From Streptacidiphilus jiangxiensis (GTDB taxonomy: Bacteria > Actinomycetota > Actinomycetes > Streptomycetales > Streptomycetaceae): DNA of 64,000 nt. The number at the start of each line of letters is the position of its first letter. Within the stretch, counting starts at the first letter, position 1. Where the stretch lies: assembly GCF_900109465.1 (NCBI RefSeq), contig NZ_FOAZ01000004.1, forward strand, positions 372,001 to 436,000, in the 5' to 3' direction. Of the stretch, positions 1 to 7,724 are shown one piece after another. The notes under the pieces are model-generated. The model was not told where the DNA came from. It saw nothing but the letters and a program-made list of their open reading frames with translations, and ran no database searches. Made by a program: the position numbers and the translations under genes.

Positions 1-2064
1 CGTCGCCGCTCGGGGCGATCGGCGCAGCCGGGCCGCGGCCTGCTCGGCGTCGCGCTCGTAGTGGGCGAGCAGTCGGTCGAGGGCCGTCCGGTACTCGTCG
101 GCGTCCCAGTGGCCCGGTGCGCGGCAGTAGAGCCGGATCAGGTCGTGGAAGCCGTAGCGGCCGGGGACGTGCTGGGTCAGCAGGTTCTGGTCGAGCAGGG
201 AGTCCAGCAACTGCTCGGTCAGGACGGTGTCCGCGCCGAGCAGGGCCGCTGCGGCGGCCACGTCCACATCGGCGCCGGGGATCCCCGCGAGCAGGGTCAG
301 CAGTCGCTGTTCGGTGGCGGGCAGGGCGGTGAACGAGGTCGCGAAGACGGCACTCAGGCCCCGGTCCTCGCGCTCCGCCTCGCGCTGCGTCCTGCGCTGC
401 GTCCCGGGCTCCGCCTCGCGGTCCGTGCCGTCCAGCTGGTCGAACCGGGGGAGCCGGTGGTGCTCGTCGCGCAGTCGGTCCACGAGATCGGTCAGCCGCA
501 GCGAGCGACGGCGGCGCAGCTGAGCCGCCGCGATGCGCAGGGCGAGCGGTACGAACCCGCACAGCGCGGCGAGTTCGCGGGCCTCGGGCTGGTCCTCGGG
601 CACCCGGTCCGGGCCGGCCACGCGGCGCAGCAGCGTCAGCGACTCGTCCTCGCTGAGCACCCGCAGCGGGACGGCGAGGGAGTCGTCCAGACCGGTCAGC
701 CGTTTGCGGCTGGTCACCAGGACCAGGCAGCGGGAGGTGGCCGGGAGCAGCGGGCGGATCTGGGCGCTGCCGACGGCGTTGTCCAGGACGATCAGAGTGC
801 GCGTCCCGGCCAGTCGGTCGCGCAGGCGCCGGGCACGTTCGGCCGGGTCCTTGGGGATCGTCTGCGGCGGGACGTCGAGGGAGCGCAGCAGCGCGTCGAG
901 GGCCTCGGCGGTGGTCATCGGGGTCGCGTTGGGCGTCCAGCCGCGCAGGTCGAGGAAGAGTTGGCCGTCGGGGAAGTCGCCGCGCACCCGCTGGGCCACG
1001 TGCACGGCGAGCGCGGACTTGCCGACGCCGGCCATGCCGTCGACGGCCGCGACGACGGCCCAGCCGGTCTCCTCGCCGTCCGCCGCGTGTCGGGCGCAGG
1101 CGAGCAGGCGCTCCACCTCCGCCTCGCGTCCGGTGAAGGCCCGGGCTTCGGACGGGAGTTGGCAGCGTGCCGGCGGAACGGCGCCGGTCGCGCCCGAGGC
1201 GGCCGTGGTGGGAGCTCGGGCCGGATCCGGTGTCAGGGCCGGGTTGTGCGAGGTGCGGGGCGGCGCGGACACGGCGGCGGCCGGGATCCCGGGGGAGTCG
1301 GTGATCGCGGCGGGTGGTTCCTCGGTGAGGGCCTGGAGGTAGACCTTCTGCACGGCCGCGCCCGGGTCGACGCCCAACTCCTCACTGAGCCGCAGCCGCA
1401 GGCGGGTGAAGACCTCCAGGGCGTCCGCCCGGCGGCCGTCGCGCAGCAGGGCCGTCATCAGGTCGCGCTGGAGCTCCTCGGCGAGCGGGTGCTCCGCCGC
1501 CCAGCTGGCGAGCTCCGGGATGAGGTCGTGGTGGCGGCCGAGCCGCAGTTCGGCGGCGGCGCGCCAGGAGCGCAGTTGCAGCCGGGAGGTCTCCAGGGCG
1601 TGCTGGAACGGGTCTGCGGGCTCCGTCTCGGCCAGCGTGGGCAGGTCCTCCAACAGGCGTCCCCGCCACAGCCGCAGGGCGGCCGCGGCGGCGCGGCTGA
1701 CGGACTCCCAGTCGCGGGCGAGCCGCGCGCTGCGGGCGTCCTCGGCAAGGCGGCGGAACTCCTCGGTGTCCAACTCGCCCGGCTCGACCCGGATCAGGTA
1801 GCCGGAGGCGGTGGTGCGGATGCGGTCCTGCTCGGCGGGCCCGAACAGTCCGCGCAGGCGGGCCACGTGGTTCTGCAGCGAGGCGCGGGCGGTCGGCGGG
1901 ACGGCATCGCCCCACAGGGCGTCCAGCAGGCCGTGTGTGGGCGCGGTCTCGTTGGCCCGCAGCAGCAACGCGCCGAGCAGCAACCGGCCCTTGCGCGAGG
2001 TCAGCGGCACCACCGTGCCCGCAGCGCCCTCGACCAACAACGGCCCGAGCAGCCCGAATCGCAT
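1..2064 (-). CDS. AfsR/SARP-family transcriptional regulator with NB-ARC ATPase domain (3' end outside window)
   Basis: The minus-strand frame is open from an ATG at 2062-2064 to the window edge, giving 688 codons without a stop. The N-terminus (MRFGLLGPLLVEG) is the winged-helix DNA-binding domain typical of Streptomyces antibiotic regulatory proteins, roughly residues 1-95. A bacterial transcriptional activation (BTAD) helical domain follows to about residue 250. After a Pro/Ala/Thr-rich linker comes an NB-ARC STAND ATPase with a P-loop GMAGVGKS at residues 343-350 and a Walker-B-like TLIVLDNA. The helical region continues off the edge, and the C-terminal TPR repeats of full-length AfsR (about 990 residues) would lie outside. 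Such proteins activate secondary metabolism or phosphate-linked development. No biosynthetic cluster is visible here, so the target is unknown. The start is supported by a GGTGGAG immediately upstream. Confidence 0.88.
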   Translation of the reverse strand, partial: MRFGLLGPLLVEGAAGTVVPLTSRKGRLLLGALLLRANETAPTHGLLDALWGDAVPPTARASLQNHVARLRGLFGPAEQDRIRTTASGYLIRVEPGELDTEEFRRLAEDARSARLARDWESVSRAAAAALRLWRGRLLEDLPTLAETEPADPFQHALETSRLQLRSWRAAAELRLGRHHDLIPELASWAAEHPLAEELQRDLMTALLRDGRRADALEVFTRLRLRLSEELGVDPGAAVQKVYLQALTEEPPAAITDSPGIPAAAVSAPPRTSHNPALTPDPARAPTTAASGATGAVPPARCQLPSEARAFTGREAEVERLLACARHAADGEETGWAVVAAVDGMAGVGKSALAVHVAQRVRGDFPDGQLFLDLRGWTPNATPMTTAEALDALLRSLDVPPQTIPKDPAERARRLRDRLAGTRTLIVLDNAVGSAQIRPLLPATSRCLVLVTSRKRLTGLDDSLAVPLRVLSEDESLTLLRRVAGPDRVPEDQPEARELAALCGFVPLALRIAAAQLRRRRSLRLTDLVDRLRDEHHRLPRFDQLDGTDREAEPGTQRRTQREAEREDRGLSAVFATSFTALPATEQRLLTLLAGIPGADVDVAAAAALLGADTVLTEQLLDSLLDQNLLTQHVPGRYGFHDLIRLYCRAPGHWDADEYRTALDRLLAHYERDAEQAAARLRRSPRAAT

Positions 2065-2439
2065 CTCCACCCCACCCTCGGATCGCCCCGGCGACCGAGA
2101 AGGAGCCCAGGCGCGTTGGATGCTAACAGTCCGGTTCGACTGCGGCCGACCCCGCTCCAACTGCGGTTTCGGTCCTCGGCCGGTGGACTGTTGGTGATCC
2201 GTTGGCGCGTGCGTGGAAGATCCCGTTATCGGCCTGGCCGACGGTCCGGGGGGAGCGTCGGCCCGGCCAACGGGGGCACAGGCGTCCCCAGCACGCACCG
2301 TCGTGCCGAGCCGGGGGACGCGCCGGAGGGCTCGGCACCCGCTCCGGGGCGGTGGGACGCCGCCGCACGGGCTCGCATCGGGGGATACGAGCCCGTGCGG
2401 CAGATGCCTCTGCCGCGGGCCTCCGGGCGTGGCGGACGC
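2065..2439. other. Intergenic region between the SARP gene and tuf3
   Basis: This 375-bp gap has no credible gene; short frames in it lack a ribosome-binding site and family resemblance. It holds the 5' region of the SARP gene, with a -10-like TAGCAT on the minus strand at 2120-2125 but no convincing -35, and the tuf3 terminator hairpin at 2362-2401. Confidence 0.5.
2362..2401 (-). terminator. Stem-loop terminator downstream of tuf3
   Basis: A perfect 14-bp inverted repeat has arms at 2362-2375 and 2388-2401. Inside the 12-nt loop, ATC and GAT can pair further. It starts 39 bp beyond the tuf3 stop codon and lacks a U-tract, as is common for actinobacterial terminators. Confidence 0.75.
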
Positions 2440-3621
2440 CTACTCGACGACCGACTCCACCGTACCGGCGGCGACCGTCCGGCCGCCCTCGCGCACCGCG
2501 AAGCCCAGTCCGGGCTCCAGCGGCACGGCCTGACCGAGCGTCACCGTCGCCTCCACCGTCTCGCCCGGCCGCGCGACCGCGACGTCCTGCGGCAGCAGCA
2601 CGTCGCCGACGACGTCCCCGGTCCGCAGGTAGAACTGCGGGCGGTAGCCGCTGGCGATCGGCGTGCGGCGGCCGCCGTCCGCGGCGGGGAGCAGGTGCAG
2701 CCGCGCGGTGAACACGTGGTGCGTGGAGGCGCTGCCCGTCGCCGCGACCACCATGCCGCGTCGCACCTGGCCGCGCTGGACGCCGCGCAGCAGCAGGGCG
2801 ACGTTGTCGCCCGCCTCCGCGCTCTCCATGGTCCGGCCGAAGGTCTCCACGCCGGTCACGACGGAGGAGAACTCCGCGCCGTAGCCGCGCACGTCGACCT
2901 TGTCGCCCAGATGCACCGTGCCGCGCTCGACCGCGCCGGTCACCACCGTGCCGCGGCCGGTGATGGTCAGCACGTTCTCGACCGGCATCAGGAACGGCAC
3001 GTCGGTGTAGCGGACGGGCGTGGGCACGTGCACGTCCACCGCGTCGAGCAGGTCCAGCAGTGCGGCCGACCAGACCGGGTCGCCCTGCAGCGCCCGCAGC
3101 CCCGACACCCGCACGACCGGCAGCCCGGCGCCGTCGTAGCCGTGGGCGCTCAGCAGCTCGCGGACCTCCAGCTCCACCAGGTCCAGCAGCTCCGGGTCGC
3201 CCGCGTCGGCCTTGTTCAGCGCGACGACGACGTGCTGGACGCCGACCTGCCGGGCCAGCAGCACGTGCTCGGCGGTCTGCGGCATCACGCCGTCCTGCGC
3301 GGAGACCACGAGGATGGCGCCGTCCAGCTGGGCCGCGCCGGTGATCATGTTCTTCACGAAGTCGGCGTGGCCGGGCATGTCGACGTGGGCGTAGTGCCGG
3401 GTGGCCGTCTCGTACTCGACGTGCGCGATGTTGATGGTGATCCCGCGGGCGGCCTCCTCCGGCGCCCGGTCGATCCGGTCGAACGGCACGAAGGCGGCGC
3501 CCCCGTGCTCGGCCAGCACCTTGGTGATGGCGGCGGTGAGCGTGGTCTTGCCGTGGTCGACGTGACCCATGGTGCCGATGTTGAGGTGCGGCTTGGTCCG
3601 CACGAAGGCCTGCTTGGCCAT
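2440..3621 (-). CDS. tuf3: Elongation factor Tu, divergent third type (EF-Tu3)
   Basis: This is a 393-residue translational GTPase with all EF-Tu G motifs: GHVDHGKT at 19-26 (P-loop), ARGITI (switch I), DMPGH (G3) and NKAD (G4), followed by the two beta-barrel domains. It delivers aminoacyl-tRNA to the ribosome. The sequence departs from housekeeping EF-Tu: it begins [19 protein letters not shown], has [17 protein letters not shown] in switch I, and a glycine replaces the usual Arg in the C-terminal GLRFA motif. It stands alone, without rpsL, rpsG or fusA. These traits match the tuf3 genes I know from Streptomyces, which are rarely expressed and have been linked to stringent conditions and to resistance to EF-Tu-binding antibiotics of the kirromycin type. 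Resistance in this strain is inference. A GGAGAAGAG precedes the ATG. Confidence 0.9.
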   Translation of the reverse strand: MAKQAFVRTKPHLNIGTMGHVDHGKTTLTAAITKVLAEHGGAAFVPFDRIDRAPEEAARGITINIAHVEYETATRHYAHVDMPGHADFVKNMITGAAQLDGAILVVSAQDGVMPQTAEHVLLARQVGVQHVVVALNKADAGDPELLDLVELEVRELLSAHGYDGAGLPVVRVSGLRALQGDPVWSAALLDLLDAVDVHVPTPVRYTDVPFLMPVENVLTITGRGTVVTGAVERGTVHLGDKVDVRGYGAEFSSVVTGVETFGRTMESAEAGDNVALLLRGVQRGQVRRGMVVAATGSASTHHVFTARLHLLPAADGGRRTPIASGYRPQFYLRTGDVVGDVLLPQDVAVARPGETVEATVTLGQAVPLEPGLGFAVREGGRTVAAGTVESVVE

Positions 3622-3673
3622 GACGCTTCTCTTCTCCGGGTGTTGACTCCTGACGGGACCTCAGGGCGGGGCC

Positions 3674-3718
3674 GACCTTCCCCGGCAGAGGTCCCGGGGG
3701 ATCGACCCGGGGAAGGTC
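3674..3718 (-). other. Inverted repeat in the tuf3 upstream region
   Basis: Two perfect 12-nt arms (3674-3685 and 3707-3718) are separated by 21 nt. The element lies 53-97 bp upstream of the tuf3 ATG. It could be a 5' leader hairpin, an operator, or a terminator for the tiny frame ending at 3717, which abuts it. Confidence 0.45.
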
Positions 3719-3827
3719 AGCTTCGCGCGCCGTCGAGTGCGGCTGCGGCTGCGATCGTCAGGGCAGCAGCCATCGCACCCGCGACTGCGGGGAACTGGGC
3801 GATGGCGTACCGGAACATGCGCACCAT
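3717..3827 (-). CDS. Possible 36-residue hydrophobic peptide upstream of tuf3
   Basis: A short minus-strand frame from ATG 3825-3827 encodes 36 residues with one hydrophobic Ala-rich stretch (about residues 8-31), which would make a single transmembrane helix. Third codon positions are about 78% G/C, with TTC and TAC for aromatics, which fits real genes here. No strong Shine-Dalgarno is visible, and a second in-frame ATG lies three codons in. I do not recognise the family. It could be a leader peptide or membrane micro-protein, or it may be chance. Confidence 0.25.
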   Translation of the reverse strand: MVRMFRYAIAQFPAVAGAMAAALTIAAAAALDGARS

Positions 3828-3944
3828 CGTGCCGGTCGGCCCGTGCCGCACGCCAACGGTTTTCGGGTGGCGCCGGGGCCTCGGGCGGCGCCCCGCCCTC
3901 GGGCGTAGCCTGGGATGGAGGTGTGCGAGATACGGAGGCACATC

Positions 3945-4352
3945 ATGCTCGGCGACCTGATCGGCGAGGAGCAGGGGCAGGTCACGGCCCAGAGAGTCGT
4001 CCCGTCCGAGCACGGGCTGCCCCCGACCGTCGAGAGCTCGTTCCAGGCCTCGGGCACCCTGCTCGGGGTCACCGTCACCGACCTGGGGACGTATGTCGGC
4101 ACGCTACGTCACGACGGGACGCTGTACGGCGAGGGGACGGGTGTGATCATGAGCCCCGACGGGGCGACGGCCAGTTGGCGGGGCACCGGTGTCGGCGTCT
4201 TCACCGAGGGCGGATCGATCTCCTGGCGCGGTTCCATCGTCTACCTGAGCGACGCGCCCGCCTTCGCCGGACTGCGCGGCGTCGCCGGCGCCTTCGAGTG
4301 GGAGACGAACGCGTCGGGAAAGGCGAACGGAAAACTCTGGGCCTGGCGTTGA
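3945..4352 (+). CDS. Conserved hypothetical beta-rich protein
   Basis: This encodes 135 residues starting at ATG 3945, with a GGAGG about 6 nt upstream. An earlier in-frame ATG at 3915 lacks a ribosome-binding site. There is no signal peptide or membrane helix. Alternating hydrophobic strands with repeated glycines (GTLLGVTVTDLGTYVGTL, TGVIMSPDGATASWRGTG) and several Trp residues suggest a small beta-barrel of the calycin or allene-oxide-cyclase-like type, but I cannot name the family. It ends 10 bp before the ABC ATPase gene and may be cotranscribed with it. Confidence 0.7.
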   Translation: MLGDLIGEEQGQVTAQRVVPSEHGLPPTVESSFQASGTLLGVTVTDLGTYVGTLRHDGTLYGEGTGVIMSPDGATASWRGTGVGVFTEGGSISWRGSIVYLSDAPAFAGLRGVAGAFEWETNASGKANGKLWAWR

Positions 4353-4362
4353 GGCTTCGGGC

Positions 4363-5313
4363 ATGACGAGGGCAGGGACCACCGAGGACGTGGTGATCCG
4401 GGTCTGCGGACTGCGGATGCGCTACGGGCCGTTCGAGGCCGTGCGCGGGGTGGACCTGGAGGTCCGGCGCGGCGAGATCTTCGCGTTCCTGGGACCCAAC
4501 GGGGCCGGCAAGACCACCACGGTGGAGATCCTGGAGGGCTACCGGCGCCGGACCGCGGGGGAGGTGAGCGTGCTGGGGGAGGACCCGCAGCGCGCCGGAC
4601 CGGCCTGGCGGGCACGGATCGGCGTGGTCCTGCAGGAGTCCCAGCCCGAGCGCGACCTCACGGTCGCCGAGTGCGTGCGTCTGTACGCGGGGTACTACCC
4701 GGCGCCGCGGCCCGTCGGCGAGGTCCTGGAGCTGGTCGGCCTCGCCGAGCAGGCGGACTCGACGGCCACCCGGCTCTCCGGCGGACAACGCCGCCGTCTC
4801 GACGTCGCGTTGTCGCTGGTCGGTGACCCGGAGTTGCTGTTCCTCGACGAGCCGACCACCGGTTTCGACCCGAGCGCCCGCCGGGCCGCCTGGGACATGA
4901 TCGCGGGCTTGCGCTCCCTGGGCGTGACCGTCTTCCTCACCACGCACTTCATGGACGAGGCCGAGCACCTGGCCGACCGGGTGACGGTGATCGCGGACGG
5001 CCTGATCGTCGCCGAGGGCACCCCGGAGACCATCGGCGGACGTGAGCGCGCGGCCGCGGAGATCCGCTTCTCGCTGCCGCCGGGGACGGCCCTCGCGGAC
5101 CTGCCGGCGCCGGTGCTGGCCGCGCTCGCGGACGGCGAGGGCGACGGGGCACGCCTGCTGCTGCGGGCGGACCGCCCGCTGACCGTGCTCGGGCCGCTGG
5201 CCGGGTGGGCCGAGTCCCTCGGCCACGACCTGCTCGACCTCGAAGTCCGGCGCCCCAGCCTGGAGGACGTCTACCTGGCGCTGACCGCGAACGAACGGGA
5301 GGCGGCGGCGTGA
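4363..5313 (+). CDS. ABC transporter ATP-binding protein, drug-export (DrrA-like) type
   Basis: This encodes 316 residues. It has a Walker A GPNGAGKTT near residue 44, a Q-loop, the signature LSGGQRRR near 138, Walker B LLFLDEPTTGFDP, and a switch His in LTTHFMDEAEHLADR. A C-terminal extension after about residue 225 (DUF4162-like) is usual in ATPases that energise ABC-2 permeases. It forms a two-gene exporter with the next gene, whose GTG start overlaps its stop by 4 nt. Substrate is unknown; lipids or hydrophobic antibiotics are typical for the family. Confidence 0.9.
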   Translation: MTRAGTTEDVVIRVCGLRMRYGPFEAVRGVDLEVRRGEIFAFLGPNGAGKTTTVEILEGYRRRTAGEVSVLGEDPQRAGPAWRARIGVVLQESQPERDLTVAECVRLYAGYYPAPRPVGEVLELVGLAEQADSTATRLSGGQRRRLDVALSLVGDPELLFLDEPTTGFDPSARRAAWDMIAGLRSLGVTVFLTTHFMDEAEHLADRVTVIADGLIVAEGTPETIGGRERAAAEIRFSLPPGTALADLPAPVLAALADGEGDGARLLLRADRPLTVLGPLAGWAESLGHDLLDLEVRRPSLEDVYLALTANEREAAA

Positions 5314-6203
5314 CCTCGACGAACGGCACGACCTCGACGAACGGCACGACCTCGACGAACGGCACGACCGCGGCGCACCGCGCGGCGACGGATCGCACGA
5401 CCTCGACGCACCGGGCACCACCGGGGGACGTGGCCCGGCTCGCCCTGCACCAGTTCCCTTACGACCTGCGGGCGTTCCTGCGCAATCCGCAGTCGCGGTT
5501 CTTCACCCTCGCGCTGCCGGTGCTCTTCCTGGTGATCTTCGCGTCCGTCTTCGGCGGTCACAACACCGTGAAGGTGCCCGGCGGGACGATCGACACCTCC
5601 GTCTACTACGTGCCGGGGATCATCGCGCTGGGGATCATCGGCGCGTCCTTCGTCAACCTGGTGATCTCCGTGACCGCGCAGCGCGAGGCCGGCGTGCTCA
5701 AGCGGCGGCGCGCCACGCCCGTCCCGGCCGCCTCGGTGATCGCCGGGCGGGCGCTGACCGCGGTGGTCGTCGCCGTGGTGATCACGACCCTGCTGCTGGT
5801 GATCGGCTGGGCCCTGTACGGCGCGCACATCCCGGCGCGGACGGCGCCGGCCATGGCGGTCACGGTCGTCCTGGGCGCGCTCTCGTTCTGCTGCCTGGGC
5901 TACGCGCTCGCCTCGGTGATCCGCAACGAGGACGCGGCCCAGCCCGTCACCCAGGCCGTGATGCTGCCGCTGTACTTCATCTCCGGCGTCTTCATCGCCT
6001 CCTCGGTCCTGCCCCGCTGGCTGGTCGACATCGCGAACGTCTTCCCGGTGCACCACCTCGTCGCCGCGCTGCTGACCGCCTACAACCCACATACCACCGG
6101 CGCGGGCTTTGCCTGGACCGACCTGCTGATCGTCGCGGCCTGGGGGCTCGGCGGACTGCTGATCGCCCTGCGCCGCTTCAGCTGGCTGCCACGCGGCGGC
6201 TGA
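5310..6203 (+). CDS. ABC-2 type transporter permease
   Basis: This encodes 297 residues from GTG 5310, which overlaps the stop of the ATPase gene (GTGA). The first 40 residues are a Thr/Ser/Asn-rich cytoplasmic tail containing a perfect threefold TSTNGT repeat. Six hydrophobic segments follow from about residue 60 (LALPVLFLVIFASVFGG is the first), with the conserved ABC-2 cytoplasmic stretch REAGVLKRRRATPVPA. It forms the membrane pore of the exporter. An in-frame start further upstream would run deep inside the ATPase gene and is not supported. Confidence 0.88.
   Translation: MTSTNGTTSTNGTTSTNGTTAAHRAATDRTTSTHRAPPGDVARLALHQFPYDLRAFLRNPQSRFFTLALPVLFLVIFASVFGGHNTVKVPGGTIDTSVYYVPGIIALGIIGASFVNLVISVTAQREAGVLKRRRATPVPAASVIAGRALTAVVVAVVITTLLLVIGWALYGAHIPARTAPAMAVTVVLGALSFCCLGYALASVIRNEDAAQPVTQAVMLPLYFISGVFIASSVLPRWLVDIANVFPVHHLVAALLTAYNPHTTGAGFAWTDLLIVAAWGLGGLLIALRRFSWLPRGG
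5313..5366 (+). repeat. 18-bp perfect tandem repeat, three copies
   Basis: Three identical head-to-tail 18-bp units encode TSTNGT three times near the N-terminus of the ABC permease. A partly degenerate copy appears to follow around 5396-5414. In-frame repeats can change copy number by slippage without breaking the frame. Confidence 0.9.
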
Positions 6204-6217
6204 GGAGGCACGCACCC

Positions 6218-6394
6218 ATGGCCATCGAGACACAGACCCGACGCGGACGGTGCCCCCGCCACGGCACCGTGGAGGCCACCCGCGAGGTGCCCGCGATCAC
6301 CTTCCCGTGGCTGTACCACTGGGTGCGCCGCAGCCTGGCTTCGCGCAGCGAACCGTTCCGCTGCCCCGACTGCGGCGCACCCGTGGAGGCATAG
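6218..6394 (+). CDS. Small putative zinc-binding protein
   Basis: This encodes 58 residues from ATG 6218 with a strong GAGGAGG about 9 nt upstream, starting 15 bp after the permease stop. It has a CPRH pair (C12, H15) and a CPDC pair (C49, C52) separated by a helical, Trp- and Arg-rich middle. The pattern suits one split zinc site. It is not a family I can name. Its position suggests it is the third gene of the ABC exporter operon. The convergent gene ends only 7 bp away. Confidence 0.7.
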   Translation: MAIETQTRRGRCPRHGTVEATREVPAITFPWLYHWVRRSLASRSEPFRCPDCGAPVEA

Positions 6395-6401
6395 TCGTCG
6401 G

Positions 6402-7523
6402 TCAGTCGCAGGGACCGTCGGCCTTCCATACGGCCCAGGACGTCGGGTCGCCGGGGACGGCGCCGGTCGAGACGTACGTCGCCGTGTAGTTCTTGCCGGC
6501 GTACGAGACGAGCGCACCCGAGGTGTAGGTCGTGGTGGAGTTCCACGGGGTGGCGCAGGTGCCGCCGGTCGTGGTCGGGGTGGGCGTCGGTGTGGGGGAG
6601 CCGGTCGGCGTCGGTGTGGGCGTCGGAGACACGGTCGGCGAGGTGGTGGGCGTGGGGGTCGGCGTGGGTGTGCCCCCGCCGCCGTACGGGTCGGCGATCA
6701 CGGTGACCGTCCGGTCCTGCACGCCCCAGTTGTTCGCCTGGTCCCCTGGGAGCCAGATGTCGACGGTGTCGTTCTGGATCCAGGTGCCGAGGTCGGCGGC
6801 GTAGCAGGTGCCGTAGCCCGGCACGGTGAAGTACGTGCCCCACGGGATCACCCGCGGGTCGGTCGCGCAGACGCCGAGTTGGGCGTTGTAGCCGGAGGCG
6901 TCCTGGCCGGTGTTGTCGTAGGAGGTCACCATCACCGGGATCTGCGTGCCGACCGCCACGTCACCCGCGCCGGGGGCGAGCGTCCCGTTGGCGCCGAGCC
7001 AGTAGGGGACGGACAGTCGGCCGAGCGAGGCGTCTGAGTTGCTGGTGTCGTACATCGCGACGACGTCGTAGTACGCGCCCTGGCACGGCGCGGTGTCGGT
7101 GACGGTCAGCGGGCCGGTCTGGCCCCAGTAGCTGATGTAGCCGATGTCCACGCCGTCGCGCCACACCTTGTAGGCGACGGCGTTCGGGACGGGCGCGACG
7201 GTGACGGTGACCTGTCCGTTCGCCAGCGTGCCGGTGAGGGTCGGCGCCGCGGGACGGGTGGAGAAGTTCACGGCCCCGGCGGTCTGCAGCGGCGCCACCC
7301 AGGGGGTGACGCTCCGGGCGGGCGGCGTGATCCCGGCGGCCCAGAACGGGCAGGCGGGCAACGTGCTCGCCGCCTCGCCCGCCTGCCCGGCGCGGACGTC
7401 GGCCGAGGCGGGGGCGCCGGCGAGCAGGGCGAGGAGCGCGACGAGCGAGGCGGCCGCAGCCGCCACCGTGAGCCATAACCGGGTGCGTGAACGGGCGCCA
7501 GCGCGCATGGGGATGGGAGGCAT
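6402..7523 (-). CDS. Secreted protein: fibronectin-III-like, 3D/RlpA-like and chitin-binding (CBM5/12) domains
   Basis: This encodes 373 residues. The start ATG at 7523 is preceded by AGGAAG with 8-nt spacing; in-frame codons further upstream look like leader. An Arg-rich n-region and long Ala/Leu core form a signal peptide ending near APASA. A beta-sandwich of fibronectin-III style follows (LTGTLANGQVTVTVAPVPNA). Next is a double-psi-barrel-like module with VIPWGTYFTVPGYG and AADLGTWIQNDTVDIW, which matches 3D domains. Then comes a Pro-Thr linker and a C-terminal carbohydrate-binding module of family 5/12 (CATPWNSTTTYTSG to the end). It probably binds chitin or peptidoglycan outside the cell. 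No catalytic hydrolase domain is obvious. Confidence 0.8.
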   Translation of the reverse strand: MPPIPMRAGARSRTRLWLTVAAAAASLVALLALLAGAPASADVRAGQAGEAASTLPACPFWAAGITPPARSVTPWVAPLQTAGAVNFSTRPAAPTLTGTLANGQVTVTVAPVPNAVAYKVWRDGVDIGYISYWGQTGPLTVTDTAPCQGAYYDVVAMYDTSNSDASLGRLSVPYWLGANGTLAPGAGDVAVGTQIPVMVTSYDNTGQDASGYNAQLGVCATDPRVIPWGTYFTVPGYGTCYAADLGTWIQNDTVDIWLPGDQANNWGVQDRTVTVIADPYGGGGTPTPTPTPTTSPTVSPTPTPTPTGSPTPTPTPTTTGGTCATPWNSTTTYTSGALVSYAGKNYTATYVSTGAVPGDPTSWAVWKADGPCD

Positions 7524-7724
7524 GGCCTGCTTCCTGCCGGCGGGGTGTGGGGGAGGCGCCGCAGGGTGGGCATGGCATGTACACCCGTAGGCGCTGCAGG
7601 CCAGTGAATCCAATCGCCTGAGTACCCGTCAAGGGGTCTAGACCACTATTGTCCAGACCAATTCCTGGCCGGAGGGAGCCCCTCCGGGGCGAGGTCGGGA
7701 AGTCCCGGTGCTGGTCGGACAGGC

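Larger units (their letters stand above)
3622..3944. other. Intergenic region upstream of tuf3
   Basis: This gap of about 320 bp separates the divergent tuf3 and the gene at 3945. It contains a 12-bp inverted repeat at 3674-3718, probably in the tuf3 leader, and one possible 36-codon minus-strand frame (3717-3827). No clear -10/-35 pair could be assigned by eye. Confidence 0.4.

Noticed and set aside
61-3960. A plus-strand open frame of 1,299 codons
   Set aside because: It is antisense to the SARP gene and tuf3, both with clear protein motifs. Its translation is low-complexity Arg/Gly/Gln-rich without domains, typical of high-G+C shadow frames.
7524-7640. Possible c-di-AMP or other riboswitch before the secreted 3D-domain gene
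   Set aside because: Cell-wall genes in actinobacteria often have such leaders, but no conserved riboswitch core could be recognised and the leader is only about 100 nt.
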